Below, piece after piece: positions 23,204-34,329 of a DNA stretch of 64,000 bases (the stretch's first letter is position 1; every line of letters begins with the position of its first letter). The notes below the pieces were generated by a model, which saw only the letters and a list, made by a program, of their open reading frames with translations, was not told the origin of the DNA and searched no databases. Position numbers and translations under genes: made by a program. This stretch comes from Polytrichum commune. Taxonomy: Eukaryota; Streptophyta; Polytrichopsida; Polytrichales; Polytrichaceae. The stretch covers positions 33,170,001 through 33,234,000 of the forward strand of contig OX485806.1 of the NCBI GenBank assembly GCA_950295325.1, in the 5' to 3' direction.

Positions 23204-23519
23204 GTGTGTATGTTTGACAAAGTTTTTGCAAGTTTTTGACATTTGACACGCAAAAACCTGCACAAAAAATAAAATGTACGTCAATCGACACGCACGATCT
23301 AGAATTTGACATGTAGCGTGACTGGTGCAGAAGAAAAAACCACACGTCAATTGACATTTAGAAATTGAAATGACAGGTACCCCTAGGCGTGTGACAGTGA
23401 GGTGACATTTTAGAAGAAATGTAGATGTCGATTGACGTTCCTTTTGTGTTCTTGAAAACGTCACGTGATACTTTGGATTTGAAGTTGAATGTCAAATGAA
23501 ATTTGTCAAACATACACAC
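23204..23519. mobile_element. MITE with perfect 18-bp TIRs
   Basis: GTGTGTATGTTTGACAAA at 23204-23221 is exactly inverted at 23502-23519. The 316-bp interior carries several GTCAATTGAC/GTCGATTGAC-like palindromes. No coding potential and no unequivocal target duplication. Confidence 0.75.
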
Positions 23520-23611
23520 TAGTTGGACACCTATATATATATATATATTTTTTTTTTGATTGGTGTGTAGTTAGGTGAGTATCATTGAATAATTGATAAA
23601 AAAAGATTAAA

Positions 23612-23882
23612 CCCTTAGGGCCACTTCACACATGAGACTGAGAACCCGTGACCATTACACTTCAAGCACTCTCATTGGTGGAAGAGGCGGAGCTAGTCGA
23701 AGTTCGCTTCACGCTACGCTTGAGGGACCAACGGACCAACGGAGTATGTGAATGCAAGATGGATGTAAAGTCTACATGGATTCCTACATGGCATCAAATG
23801 GATCATGTTTTATGGTCACTTGGACTATTCTCAAAAACCACCTCTTGGAGGTAGGCCAACACAAAATTGGGGACCATGGCAC
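23612..23882 (-). mobile_element. MITE family F, truncated copy
   Basis: It starts GGGCCACTTCACACATGAG and is the reverse complement of the right half of 48403-48895 (AAGTGTAATGG, GGCGGAGC, GAAGTTCGCTTCACGCTACG, GATGGATGTAAAGTCTACATG). Its other terminus is missing. Confidence 0.65.
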
Positions 23883-23924
23883 TTCCAATGTTCACAACCA
23901 TTTATTTATTATATTTAAGAATGT

Positions 23925-24140
23925 GTGAGGACCCGCATTTGATAATGAACACAATTGGGAGTATCTCTTGTTTAGTTGAAGAACTACCAAGCATGCAATT
24001 CTTGTAACTATAACTACATCAGGGTAGGTACAATCTTCAATCAAATTTTTGATGGTTGCTTCATTGTAGATTTGATAATGCAACACATGCTTCATTGTGT
24101 AAATTTGACCGGTAGAAGCTAAAGAACATGGAAATAATCA
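23925..24140 (-). mobile_element. MITE family B fragment
   Basis: Inverse family B landmarks: GAACACAATTGGGAG, CATAACTACATCAGGG-like, TGATAATGCAACACATG, AGAAGCTAAAGAACATGG. Confidence 0.45.
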
Positions 24141-24780
24141 AATGTAATAGAAGCTAGAGAACTAATCAAATAACAACCACATACCTTACACAACTTATCA
24201 ACTTTCTAGAGAATCTCCACTCATGGAGCCACAACCAAGCCTCTACCATTGGCTTCTTAGACCATTTAAGGTGAACTAGCATGGTATGTTGCACTCATAA
24301 ACTCTTATATGTATATAGAAATGCCATTGTCCACCAATTATAATATAGAGGCCCTAAATCGGCTCACTAAGTATGGTGCAATAAAGTGCCCTTGAATTAT
24401 AATTGGTGGGCAATGAGATTTTTGGATACATACATACATACATGGACCTTGGAGGTGGGATGTAGCATGAGGCCTTGTTATGAAGGCGCAAGAATACCAA
24501 TAGTTGTGGCCCACTTCCGGTTCATGAGTGGAGATTCTCTAATCCCTTACAATCCACCCTCAATATGTGTTACCCCGATAAGTGTTGAAATCACACATGT
24601 ATTAAGAAAAATTATGTTTCGCATAAAAACTCCAAAAAACACACTAGTAATTGTTAATTGGTAACTATTAACAATATCTATAAGAAAACTATGCTCCCCT
24701 CTTCAATGAATTCACCTCAAGAAATGTTAATGGATGAAAGTGAAGATATGAAATTTTATAACTTGCATGAAATTGATAGA

Positions 24781-24831
24781 AACCCTAACTCTAAACCCAA
24801 ATCCTAATTTTAAAACCCTAAACCCTACTAC
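24781..24831 (+). repeat. Telomere-like AAACCCTAA cluster
   Basis: Degenerate plant telomere repeats (AACCCTAA, TAAACCC, AAACCCTAAACCCTA). No gene is evident beside it, so this looks like an interstitial telomeric patch or an orphan telo-box. Confidence 0.6.
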
Positions 24832-26487
24832 CTTACTAGAATAATTGGCATTCGTATTTGCAGAGAGTGAAACTAGACCCACTATGAATGCACATAAGCT
24901 CATCAATTATGAACTAGAATGTGATCTAAGCAATTCTTACATACCTACTGAGGAGAAAATTTGAAGTATTCTTGATGAAAGACATGATGCGGTTGACAAT
25001 AATCCTATTGAAGGTGTTGAGAATGTGCAAATTGGTGACGGGGTAGATAAGTAGGATTCAAGGAGAGGGGAGCTAAGACATGAGTGATGAATGGTGAGTA
25101 ATGAGCGGCGAGCAATAATACATGAGTGTTGAAGCCAAATTAGGTAAATATGCATGGTTTACGAACACTCTAAAATTGGCACTCATTTGATTGTTTTTTT
25201 CCAAGTTTACAACATTATGAAGGAAAACAAATATAGGGCCCTACTATCATAGAGACTGAAGAAAACAATTAGTCCATTGTTGATTTTTACTATAACAATG
25301 CATGCCAATACAAGTCACTTACAAACATCATAAACACACGTTTGAACACATCACTTGGAGCATCACTCATTCCCTACAACACCAACAAGTTCAAGTAGTT
25401 GCATGACCTCGTTGTAGGTGAACATTGGGGTGTGAATGAACTTATCATTGTCGTTGTCCACCTTGGGTAAAAATCTAAACACATAATATAGACGTTTGCG
25501 GTACACCCATTTCCCTCTCTTTCTCAAAGCCTAAGGAAACATTTTCGTGAAGTCTAGGCATGTACAATGCGGGATGTCACCGATTGTGACATGTTAGGAA
25601 TTGTCCTCCTCAGAATTAATGTTGATTTTCACTCCGAACCCATGATATGGAATGGCAGTGTCTCCAACCACGTAGTAATCCTCCACGAGTCTAGCATTTT
25701 GCAAATTCTTTTTGCGATCCCATGTGGGTGTAGCTGGATTGCAACACGTTACCTTTGAGAACCTGGAAGTTGGTGGGCATCCGAGTTTGGGGGTACACAA
25801 AAATGAGATTGAGGGATTGGGAGTGTCACAATTATTGAAAGCATGTGCCGCAGCTAGAGTGCCTGCCTCTATTGCAATTGAAACATGGCATCTTCTAGCA
25901 CCGACACCTCTTCCTTTGAGATATTCATACCTATCTTCACCTCACCATGTGGTGGGAACTATAGGCCATTCCACCACTTACTTCTTCTTGCTTCTTCTCA
26001 CACAATGCTTGATATCGTTAGGGCAAAACCAAAATTGCACTCTATATTGTTGGTAGAGCGGAATTCCTTCTTTAATCCTTTGTAAGTTGAAGCAATAGTG
26101 TCATGCTTGCTAAAACTGACTCTGGCATTGGCTTACATTGCCCAACATCTTTTGGCTAAGTTAAGGGACAATCTAGCAACGTGCCATTGTGAAGTAGGGT
26201 AGTTTGTCTCTAAACATGTTGTGGTATGAGCCACACCATGCTCTACATAATTCAAAAACTCCTCAATGCATGTCCTTTTAGATCAACCATTAGGGCGAAG
26301 GATTGAATAATTAACTTTGTTGGGTCGATGTGAGTCATGATCGGCACCAAATGGCAAATCTAACTTCCATTTAGTGGACCTAAATAACTTTGAGCCCTCC
26401 AACGCAAAATGTCTAGTGTTAAGATCTTCTACCCGAGAAAAAACTTCATTGCATCTATGAGAATCTTTGGATCTCCACACCTCATTG

Positions 26488-27887
26488 CTCGGGGGTGCAC
26501 TGTACTAAACATGTACGAGTATACGTGAGTGCACAGGAGGGGTATTGATTTGGACCTTGCCGTATTACGTATACATATGGTATACATGTTATAATTTATA
26601 GTTACGTACATATATGGAAGGCCTTTAAAAAATATACAATAATTGTACTTGTATGGTACTGTTACTATACTACATATCATAAGTTTTCATATTGGATGAA
26701 ATTAGGATTAACTAGGATTAACGATTTTCGTTAGCAACCTTATAGGGTAGTATGAACCATGTACAAGGTGTCAAGGTAATATCAGGGAAAGAGGCAGTAT
26801 TAAGGTTTTGAAATGATTCGTTCAGCTCAAAGTAACAAATACCCTTTTCCCCTCCCATCCCTAGGTTTTGTTTTCTCTTTTTGTCGGGTGCTGAAGGTTT
26901 TTGTTTTCTCTTCTCGCATAGCCTGCTTCTTTTGCCGACAACTGCTTCACTTTTCTTTCTTTCACCTGTTGCTTCCAGCGCTTCTCAGCGTCCCTGCGGT
27001 TACTGCTACTGTGGGAATCACCAAAAGTCTTGACATTGTCATGGGCTCGTTCTGAAATTCCCTCTCTATCAAATGCAAAGTCAGTTGTGGCTTATGTAAC
27101 GGTAGGGGAGTCTAGAATTTTTAAAAGTACACTTGTTAATCAATTGAATGGCAAATTGAATCCTTCTTTGTCTAAAGATCGGTTGACTCGAATTAAATCT
27201 GGCATATTATATATGAAGCCTAAACTCCCGAGTGTTGGAAACCATGACACTTTGTTAAAGCTTGGTTGTGACTGTGGTGTGTGTTTTTTGAACACACCTG
27301 AAGCTAAAATTGTGAAAAAACGAGGTAGGCCAAAAAAATCTACTCGAATTAAGGTTGGTTTGTTGGGAGAGTTTATAGGATGCGGAGGAAGTTTGATAAT
27401 CGTTGGGTGGAGTATAGGGATCCAATTGACTTGATGGACCGTCCATCAAATGTGGAGATTGGTTTATGTTGGTATCAAAAAATGGCTAACAACAAGTGGA
27501 CATATGATCTTACTGATCATTTGATGGTAGACTTAGAGACAATAATTGCATTGGCTACAATGACATATATTGGTGAATCAAATGTTTATGAGTTACATCC
27601 GGGAGATGAAAAAGTTTTCAACAACTTTGCTGATGAAAGCTAGGATATTTTGTTATACATATTATAGAGGTTGATTGTTGTTCAAAAGTATATTTGTATA
27701 CTTATGTTAATGACTATATATGAATGGATGTTTTTTTTGTGTATACATATTGTCACTTGTATATTTATTGTTGCAATTGTATGTGTATTACTTCATTTCA
27801 CAAAAAATAACTTGTATATAGGGGGTTTTTAGAGTATGCAGTGAACGCACGTGATTCTAGGTTTTAATGAAAGGTGCACCCCCCGAG
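26488..27887 (+). mobile_element. 1,400-bp nested transposon, 8-bp TSD, cargo ORF
   Basis: The ends are CTCGGGGGTGCAC (26488-26500) and the inverse CTCGGGGGGTGCAC (27874-27887). A perfect 8-bp duplication CCTCATTG flanks it (26480-26487 and 27888-27895). Removing the element and one duplication restores CACACCTCATTGTAGCCTTC, which aligns without gaps to the homologous position in transposase copy B at about 63546-63580, so an empty site exists. An 8-bp duplication suits hAT, P or some MULE elements, but CTCGGGG termini are not typical of hAT. The superfamily is unresolved. The interior carries a broken reading frame (see next entry) and no recognisable transposase. Confidence 0.85.
26813..27643 (+). 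pseudogene. Unrecognised cargo protein frame inside the 1.4-kb transposon
   Basis: From about 27066 the frame reads AKSVVAYVTVGESRIFKSTL, SKDRLTRIKSG, LKLGCDCGVCF and an AT-hook-like KKRGRPKKS. A one-base frameshift near 27350 is followed by GWFVGRVYRMRRKFDNRWVE, YDLTDHLMVDLE and a stop after FADES at 27643. Upstream (26813-27029) is a CT-rich, leader-like stretch whose frame is different. The basic AT-hook motif suggests DNA binding. I do not recognise the family and see no DDE triad. The clean 3' end and single frameshift suggest it was coding recently. It could be captured host sequence or the accessory ORF of an undescribed transposon family. Confidence 0.6.
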
Positions 27888-28522
27888 CCTCATTGTAGCC
27901 TTCAATTTCAAAAATATCAAATTAGGGTCTTTACTAGTAGATCCTACTTTCAACCATGATTTATAATTTCTAATATGCATGAACGCATGGGTCAAATTGT
28001 CGATTGTCGATTTGTACATGCAAGTCATCTTGTTGCAACCACTTGTTGTGCACCATCTCTCCAAGGTTACATGTTGGCATCTCCACACAATCATCTATTG
28101 TCATATCATGTAAACAACACACAAATGTTGCAAACCTTGGACAACTGGAAAAATAAGTATAATTAACCAAAAAAAAATCAATACATTTTAGGGAACAACT
28201 ATAGTTAACTAGAAAATTTTAAGACCATATTCAAGAACAAATGCAGTTAACTAGAAATATTTCAACTATTATTATGTATTCAAAGAAGTTCGCCTCTTAA
28301 TTTGCTTCAGTTAAGAGTCTTTGATATGCTTGGGCCACTAAGGGCCATCAAGAAATGCCTTTATACGGTCACTCACAACGTTGGGCTCCGGAACAACCTT
28401 CATGTATACCACCAACAGATAGATAGAAACTCCAACCCCTTTCAAGCAAGGGGCCGGCGTGAATAAAGTGTCCGTTCGTAATGCCAATGACCCGATGCCC
28501 ACTGGACAAGGGGACCACGGGG

Positions 28523-28926
28523 AGGTCACTTCATTGTCAAGTTGACACCACGTGCGGACAAAGTTTGCTACCCCTATATTACATGCCATATCTAATTTTA
28601 AAATTTATGATATTTTTTCTACATATACATAACCATTGATAGTATGTTTTGTATACTTTTTTGAAACTTTTAGTCATCTTTATTTTTTTTAGTAATTTTT
28701 TTAGTTCAATTCTGTGTCATTCTAGTTAGAAATGGTATGTTTTATGAAAAAAACAAATCATCAAATTTAGTTACCACTTTTGACTATGTCATAGGTACTA
28801 TGTATATCTACTCATGAAAAAAAATTGATAAAATTTTGACCCATTTTGGTGGTGCAACTTACCAAAAGAATATATTTTTTGGTCGCACGTGGTGTTCAAC
28901 TTGACAATGGAGTGATCTACCCGTGA
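28523..28926. mobile_element. Inverted-arm element in the copy A intron
   Basis: TCACTTCATTGTCAAGTTGA plus CACCACGTGCG at 28527-28560 is inverted at 28882-28920. The same arm motif (GATCACT ... CACGTGCGRC) occurs inside the 177-1298 element. Confidence 0.55.
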
Positions 28927-29024
28927 AGGGGACATTGGGACAAATACTACTCTCCCCTTTCGAGGATGGACACTATAGTGACACACTATACAAGTTCCTA
29001 GCTAGCCACTAGTGCCTTGAAGAT

Positions 29025-29205
29025 ACTGGACATGGTATCCCCCAAAGGGCTTTGAGGTACCCATACAACAAGGTCCAAGGACCCCCCACCATAGTTGGGT
29101 GGACTAAGGTGGTGAGCACCACGCCGGCATGGGGAATAGAACCCACAACCTCCTCATTGGGGGCCATGAGCCCTAACCACCAAGCCAAGGCCCGTGGTGC
29201 CTTAC
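29025..29205 (-). mobile_element. SINE-3, tRNA-derived
   Basis: On the minus strand GGCCTTGGCTTGGTGGTTAG forms a good box A (TGGCTTGGTGG) and, about 35 bp on, GGTTCTATTCCC forms box B, one base off consensus. The spacing fits a tRNA-like Pol III promoter. The tail runs through GTCCACCCAACTATGG to GTATCTTCAAGGCACTAG. Only one copy is in the window. Confidence 0.65.
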
Positions 29206-31546
29206 CACCAACACAAATAACACACTAATGACACTACAACGCTACAACAAAAATTCCATGAACCGACTGTGCTCAACTTTAGTTCACTAGATATATATAA
29301 CTCTAGTTAACTAGATTTTTTGACAGAGTGAATTTAGAACAACTATAGGTAACTACAATTTTTGGCAAGTAAAATTGCGCACAACTATAATTACAAAAGA
29401 CAACTAGTTAACTAGTAGTTGAATTAGTTGGTTGGTTGTCCAAGGTTTGAAATGTTGTATATTTCTTAGATTTCCAAAGAAAACATCATTCAAGAGTTCA
29501 TTTTAGTAATGAATTTGTAATAAGCATATGGCCACCCCCATTGCCTGTAACGGAAGTGCCAAAACTCCAACCACTTAAAGAGACCAAAAATACCATCTTT
29601 TGTTGCAGTGTTGGATTATAACCACCATGATTGAATCACGTGATATCTAGTCTCAACTTCATTCATCATTTGGGCGTCCTTGTAATCCTTGCACCATGTC
29701 ATGTGCTAAAATTGTAATGATGGTTTGATATACTTCCGGATCGTTTATCCAAGTTCGATGACCAATGAAAAAGACATGTATATTCACGACCGATCATGGG
29801 CAAAATGGGACCTTTACCTCCATAGACCTTCCTGACTACATTGCAATTTGTTTGGGTATTGTCTATCATGCAACCTTTGAAGTTTATAATTGACACTTCA
29901 TTCTCTGCCATGACATAATTTGAGTTTTTCTATACCAAAGTTTAGGTTGCGCCATATTTGGATTGCATGTCACAACACACAATCATCAAAATCTTACAAT
30001 AAGGTAGAGGATGCTAAATCCAACACCCCATCCAAAACCAACACCTATAAACGCCTCCCAATTGCCAACACTCTACAACCTTGAACCGTACCCGGCAGTG
30101 TAGGAGTGTCTAGGCCCACGAAGTGACGGTTTTAGGTGCCATTAGTGGTGCCACCTCATAGTGGCCTCCATGACCTTCATGTAGGGTATGTAACGGGCTC
30201 CACTCTATCTCGGGTTGGTTCAAGGTGGGATTAGGGTGGCTTGTCAATGCCTATTCTAGTCATTCTATTCACAACGCCAAGGAGGTAGGCCCATAAAGCA
30301 CAAAAGGGTCATTTCCCGGGATGCAAAGGGGGTCGGTTCCCGGGATGCAAGGTGATGGTTTTGCAAGCGAACCGGGAGGGATCATGGAGGTAGCCGTGTG
30401 GCTTTGCATACCATTACTACTTGGGCTTTGATGTAGTTTGGGTCTAGTACCCAGCTATGTTGTGTTGGTTCTAGGCAATGAAGGTGGGGGTCCTCATCAT
30501 ATGCGAGGTTGCCATACACGGGACCTATAATTTGGTATAAGGAAGCTAGTAGTTTTGACTTTGAATATTCATCAAATATTCAATTGAGACTAAAAATATT
30601 TTTTCTTTCTTGATGCCTATGTTTAGCCCAAAGGCTAATATGAATATATATTTTATATATCAACCACATAGCCATATGTATGTGCAATAGCTTAAAGTGT
30701 TGGTTTAAGCACCCTCTACCTTACTTATCGTCATACACATGACATGCTAGGGTGGTCCAATCCTTCAACAGTTTGACATGGTCGAACATTATCCACAAAT
30801 TCTCCATGTCTCCCCCGACATGCACTTGCTTCACAAGGTCCACACCACTCCCTGGAAGATCCACTAACATTTCAACAAACACTTTGTCTTTTCATTACCC
30901 AAAGAACATGTTACCCTACATGCAATTGAAACCCGAATGGTCTTTGAGCACCATAATACATTGTGTTCATTATACTACGTACAAAATGCTTTGAACTCAA
31001 CATAAAGCTATGACAATTTGGAGAGGCTATAGTACGAAGTTTATCCAAAACCACCTCCAAAGACGAACATGTCATGTGATGGTCTTCACCATTTGATGAA
31101 GATTTAAGAAGATAAGTTTGCCAATAATTGTTTACTTGTTGTCATTACTATAGCAGAGTGCTTGGCAATGGGTATTTTCATAACCTCATTAACGACACAT
31201 TGATAAGCCATATCCAATAACTCACGGCGTGTGTCATTAGAGACAATGCGATCATGCATACCCAAATGAATACAAGCCATGAAGATCCCATGGTTTGTGG
31301 GAATGGACATATAGTATGCGAGCATGACACAAAACAATGCACACAAGTGTAAAATGGTATATCTTACACTCCAATGTGGATTTAATTGGGGCCTCACTTC
31401 CAACAAGAAATGTGGTTCTATTTTGCTAATGTTTTCCCGTGGATTATTTGGAAGACGGGAATGATTTTAGTATTTAATAAGGAGAAATGACCTAAAAAAG
31501 CCATGGTCGTCGTGAAGCAAGACAACCTTGATGTGTTTGATAGGAG

Positions 31547-31645
31547 TCGGTGTAAGGTAGATGGATCTTAAATGGTTATTTATGCCATCTAGCCCACTTT
31601 TCCTAGGATTTGAAACACACAATTAGTACAAGATGGCCCTAGGGG
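31547..31645 (-). mobile_element. MITE family A fragment
   Basis: Inverse of the family A right end: TAAGGTAGATGGATCTTAAATGG, TAGCCCACTTTTCCTAGG, CACACAATTAGTACAAGATGG. Confidence 0.6.
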
Positions 31646-32529
31646 ATGGACTCTTCATACCACATACTCGTATAAACTAACATGAGTGTAAAAAGGGTAT
31701 TTCCTTAAGATAGTAGCGTACATAGTATGCAAAGCGGAGAGGTATTATACTTTCTCAAGTGCATACATTTAAAAAGGTTATTAAATTCTTTGAAGTAAAA
31801 TCAGATGTACAAAAGGGGGCCCTAAGGTCTAGAGAAAAAACTAACAATAAATGTATTAGTTTCATCCAATTCACATTTTCAGCCTTTGTTGTCATATGGT
31901 CATAGTTCTCAATGTTGACTTCCATGTTTGTTTGTGTTAGGGATTGCATTTGAGTTTTAGTTTTTTACTAGTTAGAGGCCCTTGGAGTGCTCATTGGCTT
32001 CCTTGAATTTTGTTTTTCCCCTCTGGATTGTTACTAAGCCATTGTGCTCTCGTCTTTGCTTGTTTAATACAACCGATGACTTAACATGCTATAGATGAAA
32101 AAACATTCAACGACTTTCTCATTGGAAAGTGTGAGTGAATTTTATATGCAATAAAGGCCTCTTTGATTCGTGATTTATATTTTGTATATGAGTGGAAGCA
32201 TTTATCACATTAAATTGAAAATTTTAGTATAAATAAATGCATTCATTTTCTAGAATGTCATTAGTATGTATACATTTTTTCCTTTCTCTGTAGAATACTC
32301 GTATATACGGGGTTTAATCTCATAATGACCCATGCATGTCATTCAGGTTTCCAATGAAGAGTCCGACCCCTTGAGAGGATCGCTAGTAGATCCAAACCAA
32401 GGCCATAACCGCTTTCCTCTTAATTTACAAAATTCACATGGGATAGTGAAAATACAATGTTTCTATGTATTTTTTACCCTCCCCCACAGTATGTACATGT
32501 TCATATGTGTAATCAAGTTGCCTTTATAA
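31646..32529. other. Gene-free spacer
   Basis: AT-rich. A segment at about 32290-32350 (GGGGTTT..CATAATGACCCATGCATGTCATT) resembles 39540-39600, so it holds part of another dispersed repeat. No gene recognised. Confidence 0.4.
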
Positions 32530-32735
32530 GGTCCGAGACGACCCTAAACTACCGGATGATGGTGAAGAGATGCCCAAATCTCAAGGAAGAGGTTGGCGGT
32601 TTGATTCCGGCTATGAAATCTCCTCTCTACTTGACGAAAAACTTGCCAGGTAGTCAACTGTCTCCTATGCTTTGGCGTTGGCCTATCGACCTTCTGTCTC
32701 AAACCTTTAACAAAATTAAAATTAAAAAAAAAAAA
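32530..32735 (+). mobile_element. SINE-1 with A-rich tail, full length
   Basis: It starts GGTCCGAGACGACCCTAAAC, continues TACCGGATGATGG, has the box B-like GGTTTGATTCCGG, the body CTCTCTACTTGACGAAAAAC and ends in an AAAATTAAAATTAAA-type tail. Its 3' third (CTTTGGCGTTGGCC) differs from the copies at 6.4 and 14.9 kb, which defines two SINE-1 subfamilies with a common head. Confidence 0.7.
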
Positions 32736-33699
32736 GTTTCCTTGATAAATACATGACCTCTTCACCCATGTAAATTACCTTGGATCAAAATTAGACAACA
32801 AAATCCAATAACTTTGATCCTTCATCCATCTAACAACCACACTAAAAAAAACACTTACCTATTTTACATTATTAATGTGGTAGTAAATGCTCGGCACCTA
32901 ATTGCACTTATCGGTGTATAGGTGAACTTTGGGGGCCTTAAGATAGGGAGGGGAGCCCAATTAAGATAGTAACGGACGGACGTGGACGGACGGCGGACGT
33001 GGACGTTCGTTCGTTGGATGGGAGCGGCCCTTTGGGGGGCTCAAGGGGCCGGGCCACCCGGGATTTCTTCAGCCGGGGAATCTGCGGGTTGGATGCTAGC
33101 CCATTTCACTCTAGTTGGATTCTTGTAACCCATTTAGCGGGTGGGAGCATATTCTACTACAAAGGAGGCAAAAGAATTTAGGGGGTTAAGTTTAGTGGAT
33201 GCGTCCACTAAACTACTACTAAAGCTAGCAAACTCGGCTACAATTTAAAGTACCGTAAACACGCACCAAATCGGGCCTCCTTCCCATGACTCCGAATTCC
33301 CAAAGAGTTTCCGCACCATCTTTAGCGTTTTGGAACATGCTCTTGTTGGATAAGGAATTTGGGTAATCCGTGGCCCAACAAACGGCTATTTGTGTACTCC
33401 GAAACGGCAATAGATAGTAAGACCTCTCGCAAATAGGACCACAAATATAACGCCTTTGATGCGCACACATATGGCAAATAGTAGTGCTACATATTTAACC
33501 CTATTTTGTTTTTTGATGAGGAGGATGCACATATGGCAAATTATAGTACTAACTTGTGCCCGAAATAATGAACCGGAAGATGATGCCTTAGGCATAAGTG
33601 TCATTCTAACACATCGTCATTGTTTCGTCATCGTTCCCTCCGATGCTTTAACCCCTTGCACACCCAAGGAGTCCACTCTACCATGAAAGTGAGCTTGAT
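32736..33699. other. Gene-free spacer
   Basis: A degenerate GGACGGAC/GGACGTGGACG run lies at about 32970-33015. GCACATATGGCAAAT(T/A) is duplicated at about 33462 and 33526. No gene recognised. Confidence 0.4.
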
Positions 33700-33840
33700 T
33701 TCAAAGTCCGCGAAGTCGAAAAGGCTTCTAGGACTGAAAGTATATGAGGATGGGTTTCAAACCAACTAATTCTCTAGAGTGGCGGAGTTTAATAGTCTTC
33801 GTGAGAGTAGAGGTTAATGTCAACAAGGGGATTTTCAAAT
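33700..33840 (-). repeat. LINE-like 3' fragment
   Basis: Corresponds to the end of the relic at 20440-20540: GGTTTCAAACCA(A/G)CTAAT, AGTGGC(A/G)GAGT, GAGGTTAATGTCAAC. Confidence 0.4.
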
Positions 33841-33844
33841 ATCA

Positions 33845-34065
33845 GAGTTATTCATAGTCTCTCTCCAAAGGAGACGAAACTGTGGGTTTGATCCTTCTTT
33901 GAAGAAACTTTCTATTACATGCTCATTAGCTTGTTGTACATTGGAGCTTATTTTTGAAACCTGGGTGAAATTTTTGGGACCTCCTCTTGTCACCCCTCAA
34001 ACTTTGGGAGAATTTTAAGATCTAAAACATGGTGTGCATATGGGACCCACTGTATTAATTCCCGG
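33845..34065 (+). repeat. Family E fragment
   Basis: Starts AGAGTTATTCATAGTCTCTC and rejoins the family E interior (GTGGGTTTGATC, GGGACCTCCTCTTG, CTTTGGGAGAATTTTA, CATATGGGACCC). Confidence 0.5.
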
Positions 34066-34071
34066 ATGTTA

Positions 34072-34215
34072 GGGTGTTGAGTATACTAAAAGTGGATGAA
34101 CTAAAAGTAAATTGGGACAACAATATTTGTAAACTTATTCATGAGAAGTGTCATTAGAAAAGCTACCACAATGACATAAAATACCATATGACACTAAATA
34201 TAATATTTAGTGTAC
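34072..34215 (+). mobile_element. MITE family D, right half
   Basis: Contains the family D right portion (GGATGAACTAAAAGTAAATT, TTATTCATGAGAAGTGTC, ATGACACTAAATATAATATTTAGTGTAC). Confidence 0.6.
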
Positions 34216-34329
34216 TTATTCTAGATATTTTTTTGTTGGTTGAATGAGAGGGACACTTGTATAGAGTGGTCACTAAGCCATGTCATTCAGGCGTTGTAAA
34301 TGGAGGGTGTGTGGTCGTGGACAAACCAC

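Larger units (their letters stand above)
25380..31430 (-). pseudogene. MULE-type DDE transposase with SWIM zinc finger, decayed (copy A)
   Basis: A large transposase reads on the minus strand in broken pieces. About 31430-31100 covers its early part. About 30955-30745 encodes PGSGVDLVKQVHVGGDMEN and then FDHVKLLKDWTTLACHVYDD. About 29945-29440 encodes NFKGCMID and GREYTCLFHWS, the transposase core. About 28180-27896 and 26479-25380 form the C-terminal part. The end retains IPHCTCLDF, but the second half of the SWIM motif (CxCx(n)CxH) is lost, CKH having become RKR. Numerous stops and frameshifts make it a pseudogene. The MULE assignment rests on the SWIM finger plus overall layout. Copy B at 62430-64000 is homologous. 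It is interrupted by the 26488-27887 transposon and by repeat insertions at 28.2-29.4 kb and about 30.0-30.7 kb. Confidence 0.65.
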
